Source of the DNA: Gibbsiella quercinecans
GTDB taxonomy: Bacteria > Pseudomonadota > Gammaproteobacteria > Enterobacterales > Enterobacteriaceae
Reading direction: 5' to 3'
Assembly: GCF_002291425.1 (NCBI RefSeq)
Contig: NZ_CP014136.1
Location: 2,356,001-2,420,000 of the forward strand
DNA length: 64,000 nt
Below the pieces are notes generated by a model. It was not told where the DNA came from, searched no databases, and saw only the letters and a list, made by a program, of their open reading frames with translations. The position numbers and the translations under genes were made by a program. Within the stretch, counting starts at the first letter, position 1. Each line of letters starts with the position of its first letter. Positions 1-10,051 of the stretch are shown in pieces.

Positions 1-92
1 GCTTGGCTACCCTCGCCCAGGCATTGGGATGGAGCGCAGTTCGGGTAGCTGATAACGCCGATAATGACGCGCTGATACGCGCGCTACAATAA
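1..92 (+). CDS. hemD: Uroporphyrinogen-III synthase, C-terminal end (partial)
   Basis: The reading frame entering from the left edge (first full codon at base 3) ends at the TAA at 90-92 and gives 29 residues containing [15 protein letters not shown], which matches the C-terminus of enterobacterial HemD as I remember it. HemD cyclises hydroxymethylbilane to uroporphyrinogen III in haem synthesis. It is followed at once by hemX and hemY in the same direction, the usual hem operon order. Only the tail is visible, so nothing can be said about the active site. Confidence 0.8.
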   Translation, partial: LATLAQALGWSAVRVADNADNDALIRALQ

Positions 93-115
93 ACCTGACT
101 ATGGAACGTGCCATT

Positions 116-1240
116 ATGACGGAACAAAACCCCCCATCAGCACCGGTTGAAGAGCCGGCTCGTAAGGCTGAAAGCCCGCAGCAGCCAGAAGCGAACAGCC
201 GTAAAGGTAAGAACACCGGCGCTGCCCTGGGCGCGATTGCCATCGTGCTGGTGATTGCGCTAGGCGCTGGCGGTTATTACCACACGCACAAGCAGGCACA
301 AATGTTGATCGCCGCCAATCAGGATCTGCAGAGCCAGTTGGCTACGCTGCAGCAAAGCCAGCAGCAGGAAAAGCGTGCGCTGGAAAACATGCTGCAGCAA
401 CAGGGCACATCGCTGGCCACCGCCGATCGTGAACAGGCTGCTCTTGCGCGCCAACTGAATGAGCTGCAGGAAAAGGTCGCCGTGATCTCCGGCAGCGACG
501 CCAAAACCTGGTTGCTGGCCCAGGCCGATTTCCTGGTGAAAATGGCCGGCCGCAAGCTGTGGGGCGATCAGGACGTCAACACCGCCGCGGCGCTGCTGAA
601 AAGCGCCGACGCCAGCCTGGCGGACATGAACGATCCGAGCCTGATCGACGTGCGCCGGGCGATTACCGAAGACGTCAGCACGCTGTCTACCGTGGCTCAG
701 GTCGATTTTGACGGCATCATCCTGAAGGTCAACCAACTGGCCAATCAGGTGGATAACCTGCGCCTGGCGGACAACGACAGCGACGAGTCGCCGATGGATG
801 AAGACAGCAGCGAGCTGTCCAGTTCGATCAGCGAATGGCGCCAGAACCTGAGCAAAAGCTGGCATAACTTTATGGCGGACTTCATTACCATCCGCCGCCG
901 TGATACCAGCGCAGAACCATTGCTGGCGCCGAATCAGGACATCTACCTGCGCGAAAATATCCGTTCACGCCTGCTGATTGCCGCCCAGGCGATCCCGCGT
1001 CATCAGGATGAGGTGTATAAACAGTCGCTGGAAACTGTTTCAACCTGGGTGCGCGCCTATTTCGACACCAGCGATTCCACCACCAAAGCGTTCCTGGAAG
1101 AGCTGGACGGCCTGAGCCAACAGTCGATCTCCATGGATGTGCCGAGCCAGTTGAAAAGCCAGCCGCTGCTGGAAAAACAGATGCAGACCCGGGTGCGCAA
1201 CCTGCTTGCCCAGGGCCCTGCAGCCCATCAGGAGGGATAA
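116..1240 (+). CDS. hemX: HemX, membrane-anchored protein of the hem operon
   Basis: 374 residues. The start is set at the ATG giving MTEQ, as in known HemX proteins, rather than the ATG 15 bases upstream. The polar N-terminus (about residues 1-33) is followed by one membrane segment (about 35-55, rich in Ala, Ile, Val and Leu), a coiled-coil stretch rich in Gln, Leu and Glu (about 60-125), then the conserved body with [17 protein letters not shown] and [19 protein letters not shown]. HemX was once annotated as a uroporphyrinogen methyltransferase, but it has no SAM-binding motif and its role is unsettled. It lies 23 bases after hemD and 3 bases before hemY, so the genes are co-transcribed. 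Confidence 0.93.
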   Translation: MTEQNPPSAPVEEPARKAESPQQPEANSRKGKNTGAALGAIAIVLVIALGAGGYYHTHKQAQMLIAANQDLQSQLATLQQSQQQEKRALENMLQQQGTSLATADREQAALARQLNELQEKVAVISGSDAKTWLLAQADFLVKMAGRKLWGDQDVNTAAALLKSADASLADMNDPSLIDVRRAITEDVSTLSTVAQVDFDGIILKVNQLANQVDNLRLADNDSDESPMDEDSSELSSSISEWRQNLSKSWHNFMADFITIRRRDTSAEPLLAPNQDIYLRENIRSRLLIAAQAIPRHQDEVYKQSLETVSTWVRAYFDTSDSTTKAFLEELDGLSQQSISMDVPSQLKSQPLLEKQMQTRVRNLLAQGPAAHQEG

Positions 1241-1243
1241 GCC

Positions 1244-2464
1244 ATGTTACGCGTGTTATTCCTGTTCCTGGTGCTGATTGCCAGCGTGGTGCTTGGGCCG
1301 ATGCTGGCCGGCCATCAGGGCTATGTGCTGATTCAAACCGATAACTACAACGTTGAAACCAGCGTCACCGGCCTGGTGATCATGGGCATTCTGCTGTTCG
1401 TGGTGCTGTTTGCGATCGAATGGATCCTGCGCCGGATGTTCCGCACCGGCGCCCGCACCCGCGGTTGGTTCCTTGGCCGCAAACGCAGCCGGGCGCGCAA
1501 GCAAACCAAAGCGGCGCTGATCAAGCTGGCGGAAGGCGATTACAAACAGGTGGAAAAACTGCTGACGCGCAACGCCGACCATGCGGAGCAACCGGTGGTG
1601 AACTACCTGCTGGCCGCCGAAGCGGCGCAACAGCGTGGGGATGAGTTCCGCACCAACCAATACCTGGAGCGCGCCGCCGAAGCGGCGGATACCGATCAAC
1701 TGCCGGTCGATATCACTCGGGTGCGTATCCAACTGGCGCAGGGCGAAGTGCATGCGGCGCGCCACGGGGTCGATCGCCTGCTGAACCAGGCGCCACGCCA
1801 CCCGGAAGTGCTGCGCCTGGCGGAACAGGCCTACCTGCGCACCGGCGCCTATGCCTCGCTGCTGGAAATTCTGCCTTCAATGAGCAAAGTGAAGCTCCAT
1901 AGCGAAAGCGAGCTGCAAGCGCTGCAGCAGCAGGCCTATATCGGCCTGATGAACCAGGCGATGGCGGATGAAGGCAGTGACGGGCTGAAACGCTGGTGGA
2001 ACAACCAGAGCCGCAAAATCCGCCATGAAGTGCCGCTGCAGATAGCGATGATAGAACACCTTATCCAATGCGACGACCATCAAATGGCGCAGGAAATCTT
2101 ACTCGACGGCCTGAAGCGCCAGTATGACGAACGCCTGGTCTTGCTGATCCCACGCATCCGTTCCGGCAACCCGGAACAGTTGGAGAAGGCGTTGCGCCTG
2201 CAGATCAAACAGCACGGCGCCACGCCGCTGTTGAACAGCACGCTGGGCCAGTTGTTGATGAAACAGGGTGAATGGCAGCCGGCCAGCGAAGCCTTCCGCG
2301 CCGCATTGCAGCAGCGCCCGGATGCCTTCGACTACGCCTGGCTGGCAGATACGCTGGAAAAACTGCACCGCTCCAGCGAGGCGGCGCAAATGCGCCGTGA
2401 AGGGCTGATGCTGACGCTGAAGCAAAATGGCGATAGCCAACCGCCAGCGCCACCCGCCGCCTAA
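1244..2464 (+). CDS. hemY: HemY, inner-membrane TPR protein of the hem operon
   Basis: 406 residues, close to the usual length of this family. Two membrane segments lie near the N-terminus (about 1-20 and 43-62) with the conserved GHQGYVLIQTDNYNVETSV between them. An Arg/Lys-rich cytoplasmic stretch follows, then tetratricopeptide-like helical repeats (for example YLLAAEAAQQRGDEFR and HPEVLRLAEQAYLRTGAY) to the C-terminus. It is the last gene of the hem operon. Despite the name, this is not the protoporphyrinogen oxidase HemY of Gram-positives. Its exact function in late haem synthesis or its assembly is not established. A GC-rich hairpin follows the stop codon. Confidence 0.93.
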   Translation: MLRVLFLFLVLIASVVLGPMLAGHQGYVLIQTDNYNVETSVTGLVIMGILLFVVLFAIEWILRRMFRTGARTRGWFLGRKRSRARKQTKAALIKLAEGDYKQVEKLLTRNADHAEQPVVNYLLAAEAAQQRGDEFRTNQYLERAAEAADTDQLPVDITRVRIQLAQGEVHAARHGVDRLLNQAPRHPEVLRLAEQAYLRTGAYASLLEILPSMSKVKLHSESELQALQQQAYIGLMNQAMADEGSDGLKRWWNNQSRKIRHEVPLQIAMIEHLIQCDDHQMAQEILLDGLKRQYDERLVLLIPRIRSGNPEQLEKALRLQIKQHGATPLLNSTLGQLLMKQGEWQPASEAFRAALQQRPDAFDYAWLADTLEKLHRSSEAAQMRREGLMLTLKQNGDSQPPAPPAA

Positions 2465-2470
2465 CCTTCA

Positions 2471-2493
2471 CCCCCTGGCCGCCCGCCAGGGGG
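2471..2493 (+). terminator. Hairpin terminator after hemY
   Basis: An 8-bp perfect stem (CCCCCTGG at 2471-2478 with CCAGGGGG at 2486-2493) begins 7 bases after the hemY stop and is followed by ATTTATT. The U-run is short, so termination efficiency is uncertain. Confidence 0.6.
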
Positions 2494-2545
2494 ATTTATT
2501 CCCTTCATCCCCCCTGCTTTATTGCCCTGCCGCCAAACGACAGGC

Positions 2546-2765
2546 AAAAAAAACACTTGCCGAACCGGCAAGTGTATAAGAAAAGCAATCAGGTCTAGGA
2601 CAACAGGGGCGGTGCCTCACTCAACGTAATGCCCTGAGTATGATGAAACAGCTGCAAGCAACCTTTCATCGTTCTGGTAGGCAATAGGCACCCTAAATCG
2701 GCTCTGCATCATTCCCAGGGTTTATGAAGCCTAAGGCGAACATAAGGGATGGAATGAGCATCTAC
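2546..2765 (-). ncRNA. glmZ: GlmZ small RNA
   Basis: The minus strand from 2765 begins GTAGATGCTCATTCCATC and continues TTATGTTCGCCTTAG, matching the 5' part of enterobacterial GlmZ. It ends in a perfect 9-bp stem (2554-2562 with 2566-2574) followed by eight Us (2553 down to 2546), giving about 220 nt. The pairing segment TGTTGTCC (2598-2605) resembles the stretch that opens the glmS ribosome binding site in E. coli. GlmZ, with Hfq, activates translation of glmS (glucosamine-6-phosphate synthase) and is destroyed by RapZ/RNase E when not needed. Its place beside hemY agrees with the E. coli map. Ends are inferred from the promoter and terminator. Confidence 0.93.
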
Positions 2766-2791
2766 GGGATAGATATTGCACTTGGCGTGCC
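2765..2791 (-). promoter_or_regulatory. Sigma-54 promoter of glmZ
   Basis: Reading the minus strand, a TGGCACG box and a GC dinucleotide form the GG-N10-GC spacing of sigma-54 (RpoN) promoters (GG at 2790-2791, GC at 2778-2779). The GC lies about 13 bases before the predicted GlmZ start at 2765. An AT-rich TATCTAT at the -10 position could serve sigma-70, and in other enterobacteria the two promoters overlap at this gene. Use in this organism is inferred. Confidence 0.8.
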
Positions 2792-2909
2792 AACTTTGCC
2801 ATTTAGACACAACAGACATCTATCAACATGATTTTTAAGTGATTAAATTCGTTATTTTTAATATCGGCCGTTACACGGCGGCCCCTTTGCAAGTGGCACA
2901 TCGGTTTTT

Positions 2910-2927
2910 TGTCGCCTGCAAACGACA
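2910..2927 (-). promoter_or_regulatory. GlrR-type enhancer site 1 upstream of glmZ
   Basis: A perfect TGTC-N10-GACA inverted repeat lies about 145 bases upstream of the GlmZ start. This is the known recognition pattern of the sigma-54 activator GlrR (partner of GlrK), which drives glmY and glmZ in enterobacteria. Confidence 0.78.
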
Positions 2928-2972
2928 GCCTGACCACTTAGAGTTTTTATTTAATAGATTCAGTGAATTATA

Positions 2973-2990
2973 TGTCTCCTGCTGGCGACA
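2973..2990 (-). promoter_or_regulatory. GlrR-type enhancer site 2 upstream of glmZ
   Basis: A second perfect TGTC-N10-GACA repeat starts 63 bases beyond site 1, which is six helical turns, so both sites face the same side of the helix. A third, imperfect copy (TGTC-N10-AACA) lies at 3005-3022. The AT-rich 2821-2870 stretch between these sites and the promoter would suit an IHF bend, with a near-match to the IHF consensus at 2821-2833. Confidence 0.75.
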
Positions 2991-3114
2991 GGCCACAGGG
3001 TCAATGTCGCCGAAAACCAACAGATTGGCGCAACACGCTGAACAAAATAGGGAAAAAGCGATCACGGGAGCGGAAAATCGCTGACGGCCGAAGAGAGGGC
3101 AAAGATGACAGGCG

Positions 3115-3143
3115 AAAAAAAACCTGCTTATGAAAGCAGGTTT
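3115..3143 (-). terminator. Terminator of the argX-hisR-leuT-proM operon
   Basis: On the minus strand a 10-bp stem (AAACCTGCTT, loop of four, AAGCAGGTTT; 3120-3143) is followed by a run of Us (the A-run 3115-3122 on the plus strand). It begins 8 bases after the proM CCA end, so it is a classic Rho-independent terminator. Confidence 0.9.
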
Positions 3144-3151
3144 CTCGAATG

Positions 3152-3228
3152 TGGTCGGCGAGAGAGGATTCGAACCTCCGACCCACTGGTCCCAAACCAG
3201 TTGCGCTACCAAGCTGCGCTACTCGCCG
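3152..3228 (-). tRNA. proM: tRNA-Pro (anticodon TGG)
   Basis: 77 nt including the encoded CCA. The minus strand starts CGGCGAGTAGCGCAGC and has the anticodon loop TTTGGGA, giving anticodon TGG, then the T-arm GGTTCGAATCC and CCA. It is the last tRNA of the four-gene operon, and an identical gene occurs at 51457-51533. Confidence 0.97.
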
Positions 3229-3302
3229 ATTTCTTGTCTGGCATACTACCGGGTAATAAGCTTTATGTCTATGAAAATATTAACTATTTAAGACATTTTG
3301 CG

Positions 3303-3389
3303 TGGTGCGAAGAGAGGGACTTGAACCCTCACGTCCGTTAAGACACTAACACCTGAAGCTAGCGCGTCTACCAATTCCGCCACCTTCGC
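3303..3389 (-). tRNA. leuT: tRNA-Leu (anticodon CAG)
   Basis: 87 nt with encoded CCA and the long variable arm of class II tRNAs. The minus strand begins GCGAAGGTGGCGGAATTGG and its anticodon loop gives CAG. It is the third gene of the operon, in the same order as E. coli. Confidence 0.97.
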
Positions 3390-3433
3390 ACGGCCACAAA
3401 ACAGCTTTTACTCGTCACTTCCCGTAGGAAGAA

Positions 3434-3510
3434 TGGGGTGGCTAATGGGACTCGAACCCACGACAACTGGAATCACAATCCAGGGCTCTACCAACTGAGC
3501 TATAGCCACC
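3434..3510 (-). tRNA. hisR: tRNA-His (anticodon GTG)
   Basis: 77 nt with encoded CCA. The minus strand begins GGTGGCTATAGCTCAG; the first G is the extra -1 guanosine needed by histidyl-tRNA synthetase and is encoded here. The anticodon loop TTGTGAT gives GTG. Second gene of the operon. Confidence 0.97.
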
Positions 3511-3568
3511 ATTACTTCTTAAAATCACGCGGTAATCATACCACCGCAGCTCTTGCGCACAAACTTAA

Positions 3569-3645
<77 letters not shown>

Positions 3646-3666
3646 GTAGCGCCGTTGCGGGTGGGG

Positions 3667-3695
3667 ATACTACGGATTTAAACCGATCCTGTCTA
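3667..3695 (-). promoter_or_regulatory. Promoter of the argX tRNA operon
   Basis: On the minus strand TAGACA (3690-3695, five of six matches to the -35 box) and TAGTAT (3667-3672, four of six matches to the -10 box) are exactly 17 bases apart. The GC-rich CCCCACCCGC that follows is the discriminator type seen at stringently controlled stable-RNA promoters. Position and spacing make this the likely start for all four tRNAs. Confidence 0.7.
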
Positions 3696-3780
3696 GTGCT
3701 TTTTCGCAGAAATGTTGCGTTTGCTTATGCTTTGCGCAGCACTACGCAAGAAAGGGCCATCCATAGCCCTTTTTAGCGGC

Positions 3781-5184
3781 TTATTGCTGAGTTTCTACCC
3801 GATTTTCAGCCTGATGCTGTTTTTTATTCATGCCTAATGCGAAATAGCAGACGCTGACGGCAGCCAGGAACACCGCCCCAACCAGCAGGGAAATACGCGT
3901 ATCCGGGTTAATCCCCATACCAACCAGCACGCACAGCAGGAAAGCGATGGTCAGGTAGTTCACGTACGGGAACATGACCGACTTGAAGCCATGGGTTTTA
4001 ATCGCTTCTTTATGCACGCGGCGGAAATGGAGCTGGCTAATCAGCACCACAAACCACGGCACCATCCCCGGCAGCACGCTGGCGCTGTACACATACACAA
4101 ACACCTGCTGCGGGTTTGGAATGATGTAGTTCAGCATCGCGCCGGCCAGCAGGCAGAAGATGGTAATCGCAATACAGTTGACCGGCACGCCGTTGGCGGA
4201 AAGCTTGGTCAACGCCGCCGGCAACTGGCGATTTTTCGCCAGCGCATACAGCATACGCCCGCCGCTGTACATACCGCTATTGCAGCCGGAGAGCGCCGCA
4301 CTCAGCACCACAAAGTTAATGATCCCGGCCGCTGCAACGATGCCAATCTTGGCGAAGGTCAGCACAAACGGGCTACCGGCAGTGCCGATGCCGTTCCACG
4401 GGAAGATGGTCACAATCACGAAGATGGCGCCCACGTAGAAGATCAGGATACGCCACAGGATGTTGTTGATCGCCCGCTTAAGGGTGACCTTCGGATTTTT
4501 AGCCTCGCCGGCGGTAATACCGACCAGCTCAACCCCCTGGTAGGACGCCACGACAATACAGAGTGCAAACAGGAAGCCTTTCCAGCCGCCGGCGAAGAAG
4601 CCACCGTGCGCCGTCAGGTTGGCAAAGCCGATTGGTTCGCCGCCGTTGCCGAAGCCAAAGAGGATCACCCCCAGGCCAACCAGGATCATCACAATAATCG
4701 TGGTGACCTTGATCATCGCGAACCAGAATTCCAGTTCACCATACAGCCGGACCGCCACCAGGTTAGCCAACGCCACCATGCCTACGGCAATCAACGCCGG
4801 CAGCCACTGCGGTATTTCCGGGAACCAGAACTGGACGTACACGCCGATAGCGGTGATCTCGGACACCCCGACGGCAATCCACATAAACCAATATCCCCAG
4901 GCCGTCAGGTAGCCGAAGTAGGGGCTCATATACTTATGCGCATAAACGGCAAAGGAGCCGGCCACCGGCTCCAGGAACAGCATTTCCCCCATCGAGCGCA
5001 TGATGAAGAAGACAAACAGCCCGGCAATGATATAGGCCAGCAATACTGACGGCCCAGCCCACTTCAGCGTACTGGCCGATCCCATAAACAGACCGACGCC
5101 AATGGTGCCGCCCAGCGCAATCAATTCAATATGCCGGGCTTCCAGCCCCCGTTGTAGTCCCTGCGGTTTTTCTTTACTCGCCAT
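3781..5184 (-). CDS. yifK: YifK/ThrP amino-acid permease (APC family)
   Basis: 467 residues with twelve hydrophobic segments. The N-terminal [20 protein letters not shown] is the amino-acid transporter signature of the amino acid-polyamine-organocation superfamily, and [19 protein letters not shown] is also typical. The sequence closely follows E. coli YifK, a proton-coupled permease reported to carry threonine and serine (ThrP). The start ATG has a GAGGA ribosome site. The gene lies between wecG and the argX tRNA operon exactly as in E. coli, and its 423-bp upstream gap suggests its own promoter. Substrate range here is inferred from the orthologue; other members of the family (ProY, AroP) are less similar. 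Confidence 0.93.
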   Translation of the reverse strand: MASKEKPQGLQRGLEARHIELIALGGTIGVGLFMGSASTLKWAGPSVLLAYIIAGLFVFFIMRSMGEMLFLEPVAGSFAVYAHKYMSPYFGYLTAWGYWFMWIAVGVSEITAIGVYVQFWFPEIPQWLPALIAVGMVALANLVAVRLYGELEFWFAMIKVTTIIVMILVGLGVILFGFGNGGEPIGFANLTAHGGFFAGGWKGFLFALCIVVASYQGVELVGITAGEAKNPKVTLKRAINNILWRILIFYVGAIFVIVTIFPWNGIGTAGSPFVLTFAKIGIVAAAGIINFVVLSAALSGCNSGMYSGGRMLYALAKNRQLPAALTKLSANGVPVNCIAITIFCLLAGAMLNYIIPNPQQVFVYVYSASVLPGMVPWFVVLISQLHFRRVHKEAIKTHGFKSVMFPYVNYLTIAFLLCVLVGMGINPDTRISLLVGAVFLAAVSVCYFALGMNKKQHQAENRVETQQ

Positions 5185-5607
5185 AAATCCTCAGTTGTTA
5201 TTTATCGGCTGCTTCCATCCACCGCCGTTCGGCGTTGCCCGAATGGAACACAACCCCTGTTATGTTTGCCTGCCGGCTGGCACCGGTCATTATTGTTTTA
5301 GGTGGTTAATTACCCTCATCGGCAGCACTATCCACGGGGTAGCCGGCAAAAGCGCAGTAAAAAAACGCAGTTTCGCCCGGCAAACCCAGCGTAAAGGCCG
5401 TAAGGAATAATTTCCGGTCGGTATCGTTTCGCATTTTGCGGCTATAAGCAAACCGCACGTTAAAACTTTATGAAATAAACAAGCGGCGTATTAGGGCAGG
5501 AGGTTATAGAAACGCAGGTTTTTCAGGAAAAAGGCGCGGTATACGCTGCGCCGGGAATAACGCGGTGAGGCGATAACCGCCGGCATGCCGCGCAAAAACC
5601 GGCGCCA
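5185..5607 (-). other. wecG-yifK intergenic region
   Basis: 423 bases between the end of the wec operon and yifK. No coding frame here looks real. It must hold the 3' end of the wec transcript and the yifK promoter and leader, but I could not pick out a convincing promoter or a terminator with a U-run. Confidence 0.5.
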
Positions 5608-6348
5608 TCATAACTTGCCGCTATAATAGTAACCCACAAACTTCAGCAGCTTCAGTTGGCGGCGCAGCCGGCTGGGCTGGCATAACAGCCGGTAAAGCCA
5701 CTCCAGGCCCAGACGCTGCCACACCTTGGGCGCACGCTTCACATGGCCGGTAAACACGTCATAGGTGCCGCCTACGCCCATATACAGCGCATCAGGGTGT
5801 ACCTTGCGGCAGTCCCGCATCAGGATTTCCTGCTTCGGCGAGCCCATAGCCACAGTCACGATCGCCGCCCCGCTGGCGCGAATGCGTTCAAACAGCGCGC
5901 CGCGCGCCTCGGGCGCAAAATAGCCGTCCTGGCAGCCGACAATGTTCACATTCCACTGCCGGTGCAGCTTCTGCTCGGTTTCCGCCAGCACGGCCGGTTT
6001 ACCGCCGATCAGAAACACCGGCGTGCCCTCCCGGCCCGCACGCTGCATCAGCGCTTCCCACAGATCCGCACCCGCCACGCGCGCCACCTCGGCACCGGGG
6101 TATTTTCGCCGGATGGCACGCACCATGCTGATTCCGTCGGCGTACTTGTATTCCGCCTCGTCCAGCAATGCGCGCAGCGCCGGATCGCGCTCCGCATTCA
6201 GGACTTTTTCGGCATTCATTGCCACCAGCGTTCCCTGCCTGATCTTGCCGCCATCAAACAGAAAATCCAGACACTGCGCCATATCGCGAAAGCCCCAAAG
6301 GCTAAAACCGCGCAGCGCGTATTGGGCAACAGACACCTTTGCTTCCAT
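5608..6348 (-). CDS. wecG: UDP-N-acetyl-D-mannosaminuronate transferase (lipid II of ECA)
   Basis: 246 residues, the usual length. WecG (also rffM) adds N-acetyl-D-mannosaminuronic acid from UDP-ManNAcA to undecaprenyl-PP-GlcNAc (ECA lipid I), giving lipid II, at the cytoplasmic face of the inner membrane. Conserved WecG/TagA/CpsF family stretches are visible: [60 protein letters not shown] and [17 protein letters not shown]. There is no membrane segment, as expected for a peripheral enzyme. It is the last gene of the wec operon, 14 bases after wzyE. Confidence 0.96.
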   Translation of the reverse strand: MEAKVSVAQYALRGFSLWGFRDMAQCLDFLFDGGKIRQGTLVAMNAEKVLNAERDPALRALLDEAEYKYADGISMVRAIRRKYPGAEVARVAGADLWEALMQRAGREGTPVFLIGGKPAVLAETEQKLHRQWNVNIVGCQDGYFAPEARGALFERIRASGAAIVTVAMGSPKQEILMRDCRKVHPDALYMGVGGTYDVFTGHVKRAPKVWQRLGLEWLYRLLCQPSRLRRQLKLLKFVGYYYSGKL

Positions 6349-6362
6349 GATGATTATGACCC

Positions 6363-7721
6363 TTACAGAAAACCGTCAGCCTGCGGTGGCGCAGGCCGAT
6401 GCTGCGAACGCGCCCGGATAAGCCCGGTGCTGTCGAACAGCCAGAACAGTAGCTTCGCCACCACCAGGCAGGCGCCGAAAATAAGACAGAAAAACACCAC
6501 GCGCGAAACGAATGCGTCCAGCCCTTCGCGCGCCAGCACAATGATGTTGAACACCGCGCCAAAACAGAAGCCCTGCAGGATCGCCGATTTATAACGGTTC
6601 GGCTCCGCCCGGCCCAGGGCATACAGCCAGTCGAACCATTTGATGATCAGCCCAACCACCACCGCCCCCAGGGGGATAAACAGCACGCCGCCCATCACCA
6701 CCAGCGAGCCAATCAGCGTGGGCGAAATCGCCAGCCCGGAATGGTTATCCAGCACTTCCCAGGTAAAGTAGTTGGCGCTGTTGAGCACCACGTCCGGCCG
6801 CCCCGGCCACAGCCAGGCGGGAATAAAGACGTAAAAATCGCGCACGATCGGCGCCAGCCCCTGAAAATCGATCTTATCGTAGTTTTGCAGCAGCAACGCC
6901 AGATTTTCCCACGGCGAGAAGGTATCGCGCGTCAGATACAGGAAGGTATAGAACGCTTCGTCGCCGCTCACATCCAGCCCGTAGCGCTTGAGCGCCAGCC
7001 AGAACATGCCGACGATGCCAAAGATGCCCGCCGCCGCCAGCATCCATAAGGTGATCCAGCCGCGAACGATGCCAATAAACAGGAACAGGGCGAATGCGAT
7101 GATGATATTGGCACGCGTGCCGCCGACGATCAGATAGGTCAGGAAGCCGAACGCCACCGTCGCCAGCAGGAAAAAGAACCAGGCGCCCATGCTCTGCCGG
7201 AGGAAATACACCACCAGCATCGCCGGAATAAAGAAGTAGAAGAAGCGTTTAAGCGCGACGCCGGAAACATCGCTGGAAAAAATCTGGCTGTAGGAGTTGA
7301 GCTTGAACAGCAGGAATCCGTTGTGCATAAAGAAAATGCCGACGGTGCTGATCGCCACCAACATCAGCAGCACCCAGGTCAGGTTGGTTTCCACCCGGTT
7401 CATGGTGAACAGCGGCGCGCGCGGCCGGCTGGCCGCCAAACGCCAGCGGGTTTTATAGCTGACGTAATAGATAGCGTAAAAGCAGGTGGCCGACAGCATG
7501 GCGTACAGCAGGAACGCCGGCGGCACCACGTCGACGCCAAAGCGCATCGCCAGCAGGCAGGTCAGCGGGAAACCGAAGTAGAACGTCAGCAAATACAGCA
7601 ACGAGAAGAACACGTTGAAGTTAAAGCGAACGCGCCGAAACTCGCGGTAGGTCAGCGCTAGCACAAACAACAGCCCAATCAGATAAACCACCAACAGGCC
7701 GCCAAATTGCGCCAGCGTCAT
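6363..7721 (-). CDS. wzyE: ECA polysaccharide polymerase
   Basis: 452 residues, almost entirely hydrophobic with about eleven to twelve membrane segments and a large loop near residues 260-320 (including [31 protein letters not shown]), as in WzyE proteins. WzyE polymerises ECA trisaccharide repeats on the periplasmic face of the inner membrane, with WzzE setting chain length. The ATG overlaps the wecF stop by 4 bases (ATGA), indicating translational coupling. The family is Enterobacterales-specific and the match is strong along the whole length. Confidence 0.95.
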   Translation of the reverse strand: MTLAQFGGLLVVYLIGLLFVLALTYREFRRVRFNFNVFFSLLYLLTFYFGFPLTCLLAMRFGVDVVPPAFLLYAMLSATCFYAIYYVSYKTRWRLAASRPRAPLFTMNRVETNLTWVLLMLVAISTVGIFFMHNGFLLFKLNSYSQIFSSDVSGVALKRFFYFFIPAMLVVYFLRQSMGAWFFFLLATVAFGFLTYLIVGGTRANIIIAFALFLFIGIVRGWITLWMLAAAGIFGIVGMFWLALKRYGLDVSGDEAFYTFLYLTRDTFSPWENLALLLQNYDKIDFQGLAPIVRDFYVFIPAWLWPGRPDVVLNSANYFTWEVLDNHSGLAISPTLIGSLVVMGGVLFIPLGAVVVGLIIKWFDWLYALGRAEPNRYKSAILQGFCFGAVFNIIVLAREGLDAFVSRVVFFCLIFGACLVVAKLLFWLFDSTGLIRARSQHRPAPPQADGFL

Positions 7722-8803
7722 GGCTGTTCTCCCGCCGCCAGCTCCAGCGCCTGTTGCCAGCCATCAATGTAGTTCGGGTTGAAGAAAGCGATCGCCTGCT
7801 TATCCACCTGCGCCAGTTGCCGCTGGGCTTCACGCACCACCGCCTCATCCAGCGTATCGCCATAGAACAGCACCGGCAGGCGCTGCTCCGCCAAATCCTG
7901 CCAGAACGGGTTCTGGCGGCTAAGCACAAACGGCACGCCGAACTGAATCAGCAGGCATAGCGTGCCGATGCCCTGCTGGCGATCGAAAATAAAGTAGCCG
8001 AGATCGCACTCGCGCAGGATGTTCAGGTAATCGTCAAATGCCACCTGCTGCGTCAGCAACTGCAGGTTTTTGGCGCCGAACAGCGCCAGGCCGGCCTTGC
8101 GCACCTGCTCGATATAGGCGCCATTATTGGGTGGATAGCCCATGGGCACGATCACCCGCACATTGGCGCCGAACTGTTGGTGGATCGCCTGCAGCGCTTC
8201 AATATGGCGGTTGGTATTATCGCCGGAGTTGCCCACCAGGATAGTCATCGGCCCGGCAAGGTTCTTCTCGACCTCCACGCCGGTCAGTTGGGGATCCATC
8301 CGCGTTGGGAAGTACAGCAGCGAAGCCGGCACCCGCGGGTGCCGCTGATGGTAATGGATCAGATCGCCCCGGGTGGCGAAAACGTGCCCCACCCGCCCCT
8401 GCGCCATACGGCGCAGCAGATAAAACAGGCGATATTTCCAGCTGGTGGCGTTTTCATACAGATCGGCCCCCCATATATGCCAGCTCACCTGCTCGGGCTT
8501 GATTTTGCCGCTGAGCAACGCCAGCCACAGCGTGGGGTTGAACTGCCCATGCAGGAAGAAACGGCAACTGCGATCGGCCTGCGCACGGGCGATCACCGCC
8601 TGCGCCAGGCTTTTCTTGCCGGCGTAGCTTTCAACCGCCAGCGCCGGAAATTGCCCCAGCGCGGCCACGTCTTTGGCAGCCACCATAAAGTGGCGCACCT
8701 GTTCCTGCGGCAAGCGCGTTGCCAGCACCTGGTTGAAGAAACGCAGCACCGTCTGATTGTGATGCGGGATGTCAGATCCCAGTACGTGAATCAGTGTGGT
8801 CAT
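7718..8803 (-). CDS. wecF: TDP-Fuc4NAc:lipid II Fuc4NAc transferase
   Basis: 361 residues. WecF (rffT) adds 4-acetamido-4,6-dideoxy-D-galactose from TDP-Fuc4NAc to ECA lipid II, completing the trisaccharide lipid III in the cytoplasm. The N-terminus [20 protein letters not shown], the central [27 protein letters not shown] and the C-terminal half with [19 protein letters not shown] and [15 protein letters not shown] are typical (GT56 family). It overlaps wzxE upstream and wzyE downstream by 4 bases each. Confidence 0.96.
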   Translation of the reverse strand: MTTLIHVLGSDIPHHNQTVLRFFNQVLATRLPQEQVRHFMVAAKDVAALGQFPALAVESYAGKKSLAQAVIARAQADRSCRFFLHGQFNPTLWLALLSGKIKPEQVSWHIWGADLYENATSWKYRLFYLLRRMAQGRVGHVFATRGDLIHYHQRHPRVPASLLYFPTRMDPQLTGVEVEKNLAGPMTILVGNSGDNTNRHIEALQAIHQQFGANVRVIVPMGYPPNNGAYIEQVRKAGLALFGAKNLQLLTQQVAFDDYLNILRECDLGYFIFDRQQGIGTLCLLIQFGVPFVLSRQNPFWQDLAEQRLPVLFYGDTLDEAVVREAQRQLAQVDKQAIAFFNPNYIDGWQQALELAAGEQP

Positions 8804-10050
8804 ACTCGTCTACGATAAAGAATAAATACGCAGCTACACAGTGCAAAATACACGATGTAGGTTGCCATATAGGCTTGCGCCGCGCCCAGTGCACCGTGCA
8901 ACGGTATCAGCCAATGAGAAAACAGCGTCAGCAGCAAAAACTGGCTGACTTCCGTCAGAATATAAAACCGCAGCGCCGCCTTGGCGATCACCAGATAGCC
9001 GTATACATAGGCGCCCACTTTCAGCACATCGCCCACCAGTTGCCAGGCGAACAGATCGCGCATGGCGGTGAACTTGTCCGAGAATAACAGCCAAATCGCC
9101 ACATCGCGCAGCAGCCAAACGGCAAAGCTGGCCGCCGCCACCGCCGGCAGCACAAACTTCAGCGAACGCACAATTTCCTGCGAAATGGCCTGTTTGTCCA
9201 CCAGGCGTGAGAGCGTCGGCAGCAGATAGACGCTGAATGAGGCGGTAATAAACTGCAGATAGGCATCGGAAATGCTGCTCACCCCTTGCCAAATCCCCAC
9301 CGCATCCCAGCCGTAATGCCGGGCCAACAGGTTACGCATCATCACGTAAGCCACCGGCAGCGTCACCGAGGTTATCAGCGCCATAATGGTGAACTTGCCC
9401 AGGTGGCTGGCCAACGCCCCATCCCACGCGGGCAGCAGGTGGCGCAGCGGCATCGGGCTGCGCCGCCACAGCAACACGCCGGCGGGAAACGCCACCAGTG
9501 CCGGCACCAGCGCCAGGCCGACCAGCGCGCCTTCATAGCCGCCCAGCGTGAAACACAAGGCATAGGCCGCCACGCCAATCAGGCTGCCGCCGATCACGGA
9601 GAGCGCGTTGCCCATCGCGTCGCGATAGCCCTTCAACACCGCCTGAAACAGGTTGGCATAGGCAATGCCCATCTGAATAAACGCCACGGCCCGCACCACG
9701 TTAACATAACGCGCATGGCCAAACAGCCCGATGCTGATCGGCTCGGCGGCAAACAGGAACACCAGCGCCAGCAGGGTTGAGAACCCCAGCACAATGCTTG
9801 ATGCAGTGCCCACCGCCAGGCGCAGGCGCTGCGGATCCTGATGATACTGGGCGACGTATTTGGTGATGCCGTTGAATATCCCGGCGCCAGACAGCACGCC
9901 CAGCACGGTGACCAACTGGCGGAAGTTGCCCGCCTGCCCCACGCCAGCCGGGCCATAGGCCACGGCCAACAGCTTGACGACCAACAGCCCCACGCCGATT
10001 TTGATCAGCGTGGAGCCGGCGGTCCAGAGTGATGCTTTTGCCAACGACAT
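8800..10050 (-). CDS. wzxE: ECA lipid III flippase
   Basis: 416 residues, the usual length for WzxE, with about twelve membrane segments of the MOP/polysaccharide-transporter type. WzxE moves undecaprenyl-PP-linked ECA trisaccharide across the inner membrane for polymerisation by WzyE. The N-terminus [19 protein letters not shown] and stretches such as [18 protein letters not shown] and [20 protein letters not shown] are characteristic. The gene starts 1 base after the wecE stop and overlaps wecF by 4 bases. Loss of this protein alone is usually toxic because lipid III accumulates. Confidence 0.95.
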   Translation of the reverse strand: MSLAKASLWTAGSTLIKIGVGLLVVKLLAVAYGPAGVGQAGNFRQLVTVLGVLSGAGIFNGITKYVAQYHQDPQRLRLAVGTASSIVLGFSTLLALVFLFAAEPISIGLFGHARYVNVVRAVAFIQMGIAYANLFQAVLKGYRDAMGNALSVIGGSLIGVAAYALCFTLGGYEGALVGLALVPALVAFPAGVLLWRRSPMPLRHLLPAWDGALASHLGKFTIMALITSVTLPVAYVMMRNLLARHYGWDAVGIWQGVSSISDAYLQFITASFSVYLLPTLSRLVDKQAISQEIVRSLKFVLPAVAAASFAVWLLRDVAIWLLFSDKFTAMRDLFAWQLVGDVLKVGAYVYGYLVIAKAALRFYILTEVSQFLLLTLFSHWLIPLHGALGAAQAYMATYIVYFALCSCVFILYRRRV

Positions 10051-10051
10051 A

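Larger units (their letters stand above)
3113..3229. repeat. 117-bp segment duplicated exactly at 51418-51534
   Basis: This segment holds the terminator hairpin and the whole proM tRNA gene. The same 117 bases occur, base for base, at 51418-51534 in the same orientation, and the sequences diverge immediately outside both ends. It is the native copy, since it sits in the argX-hisR-leuT-proM operon. Confidence 0.95.

Noticed and set aside
2839-3084. 81-codon frame between hemY and the tRNAs
   Set aside because: It covers the GlrR-type sites and the glmZ upstream region, and has no coding signature.
3991-5049. Long open frame (352 codons) antisense to yifK
   Set aside because: It is the mirror of a well-supported permease gene in GC-rich DNA; its translation is rich in His, Gln and Arg with no family resemblance.
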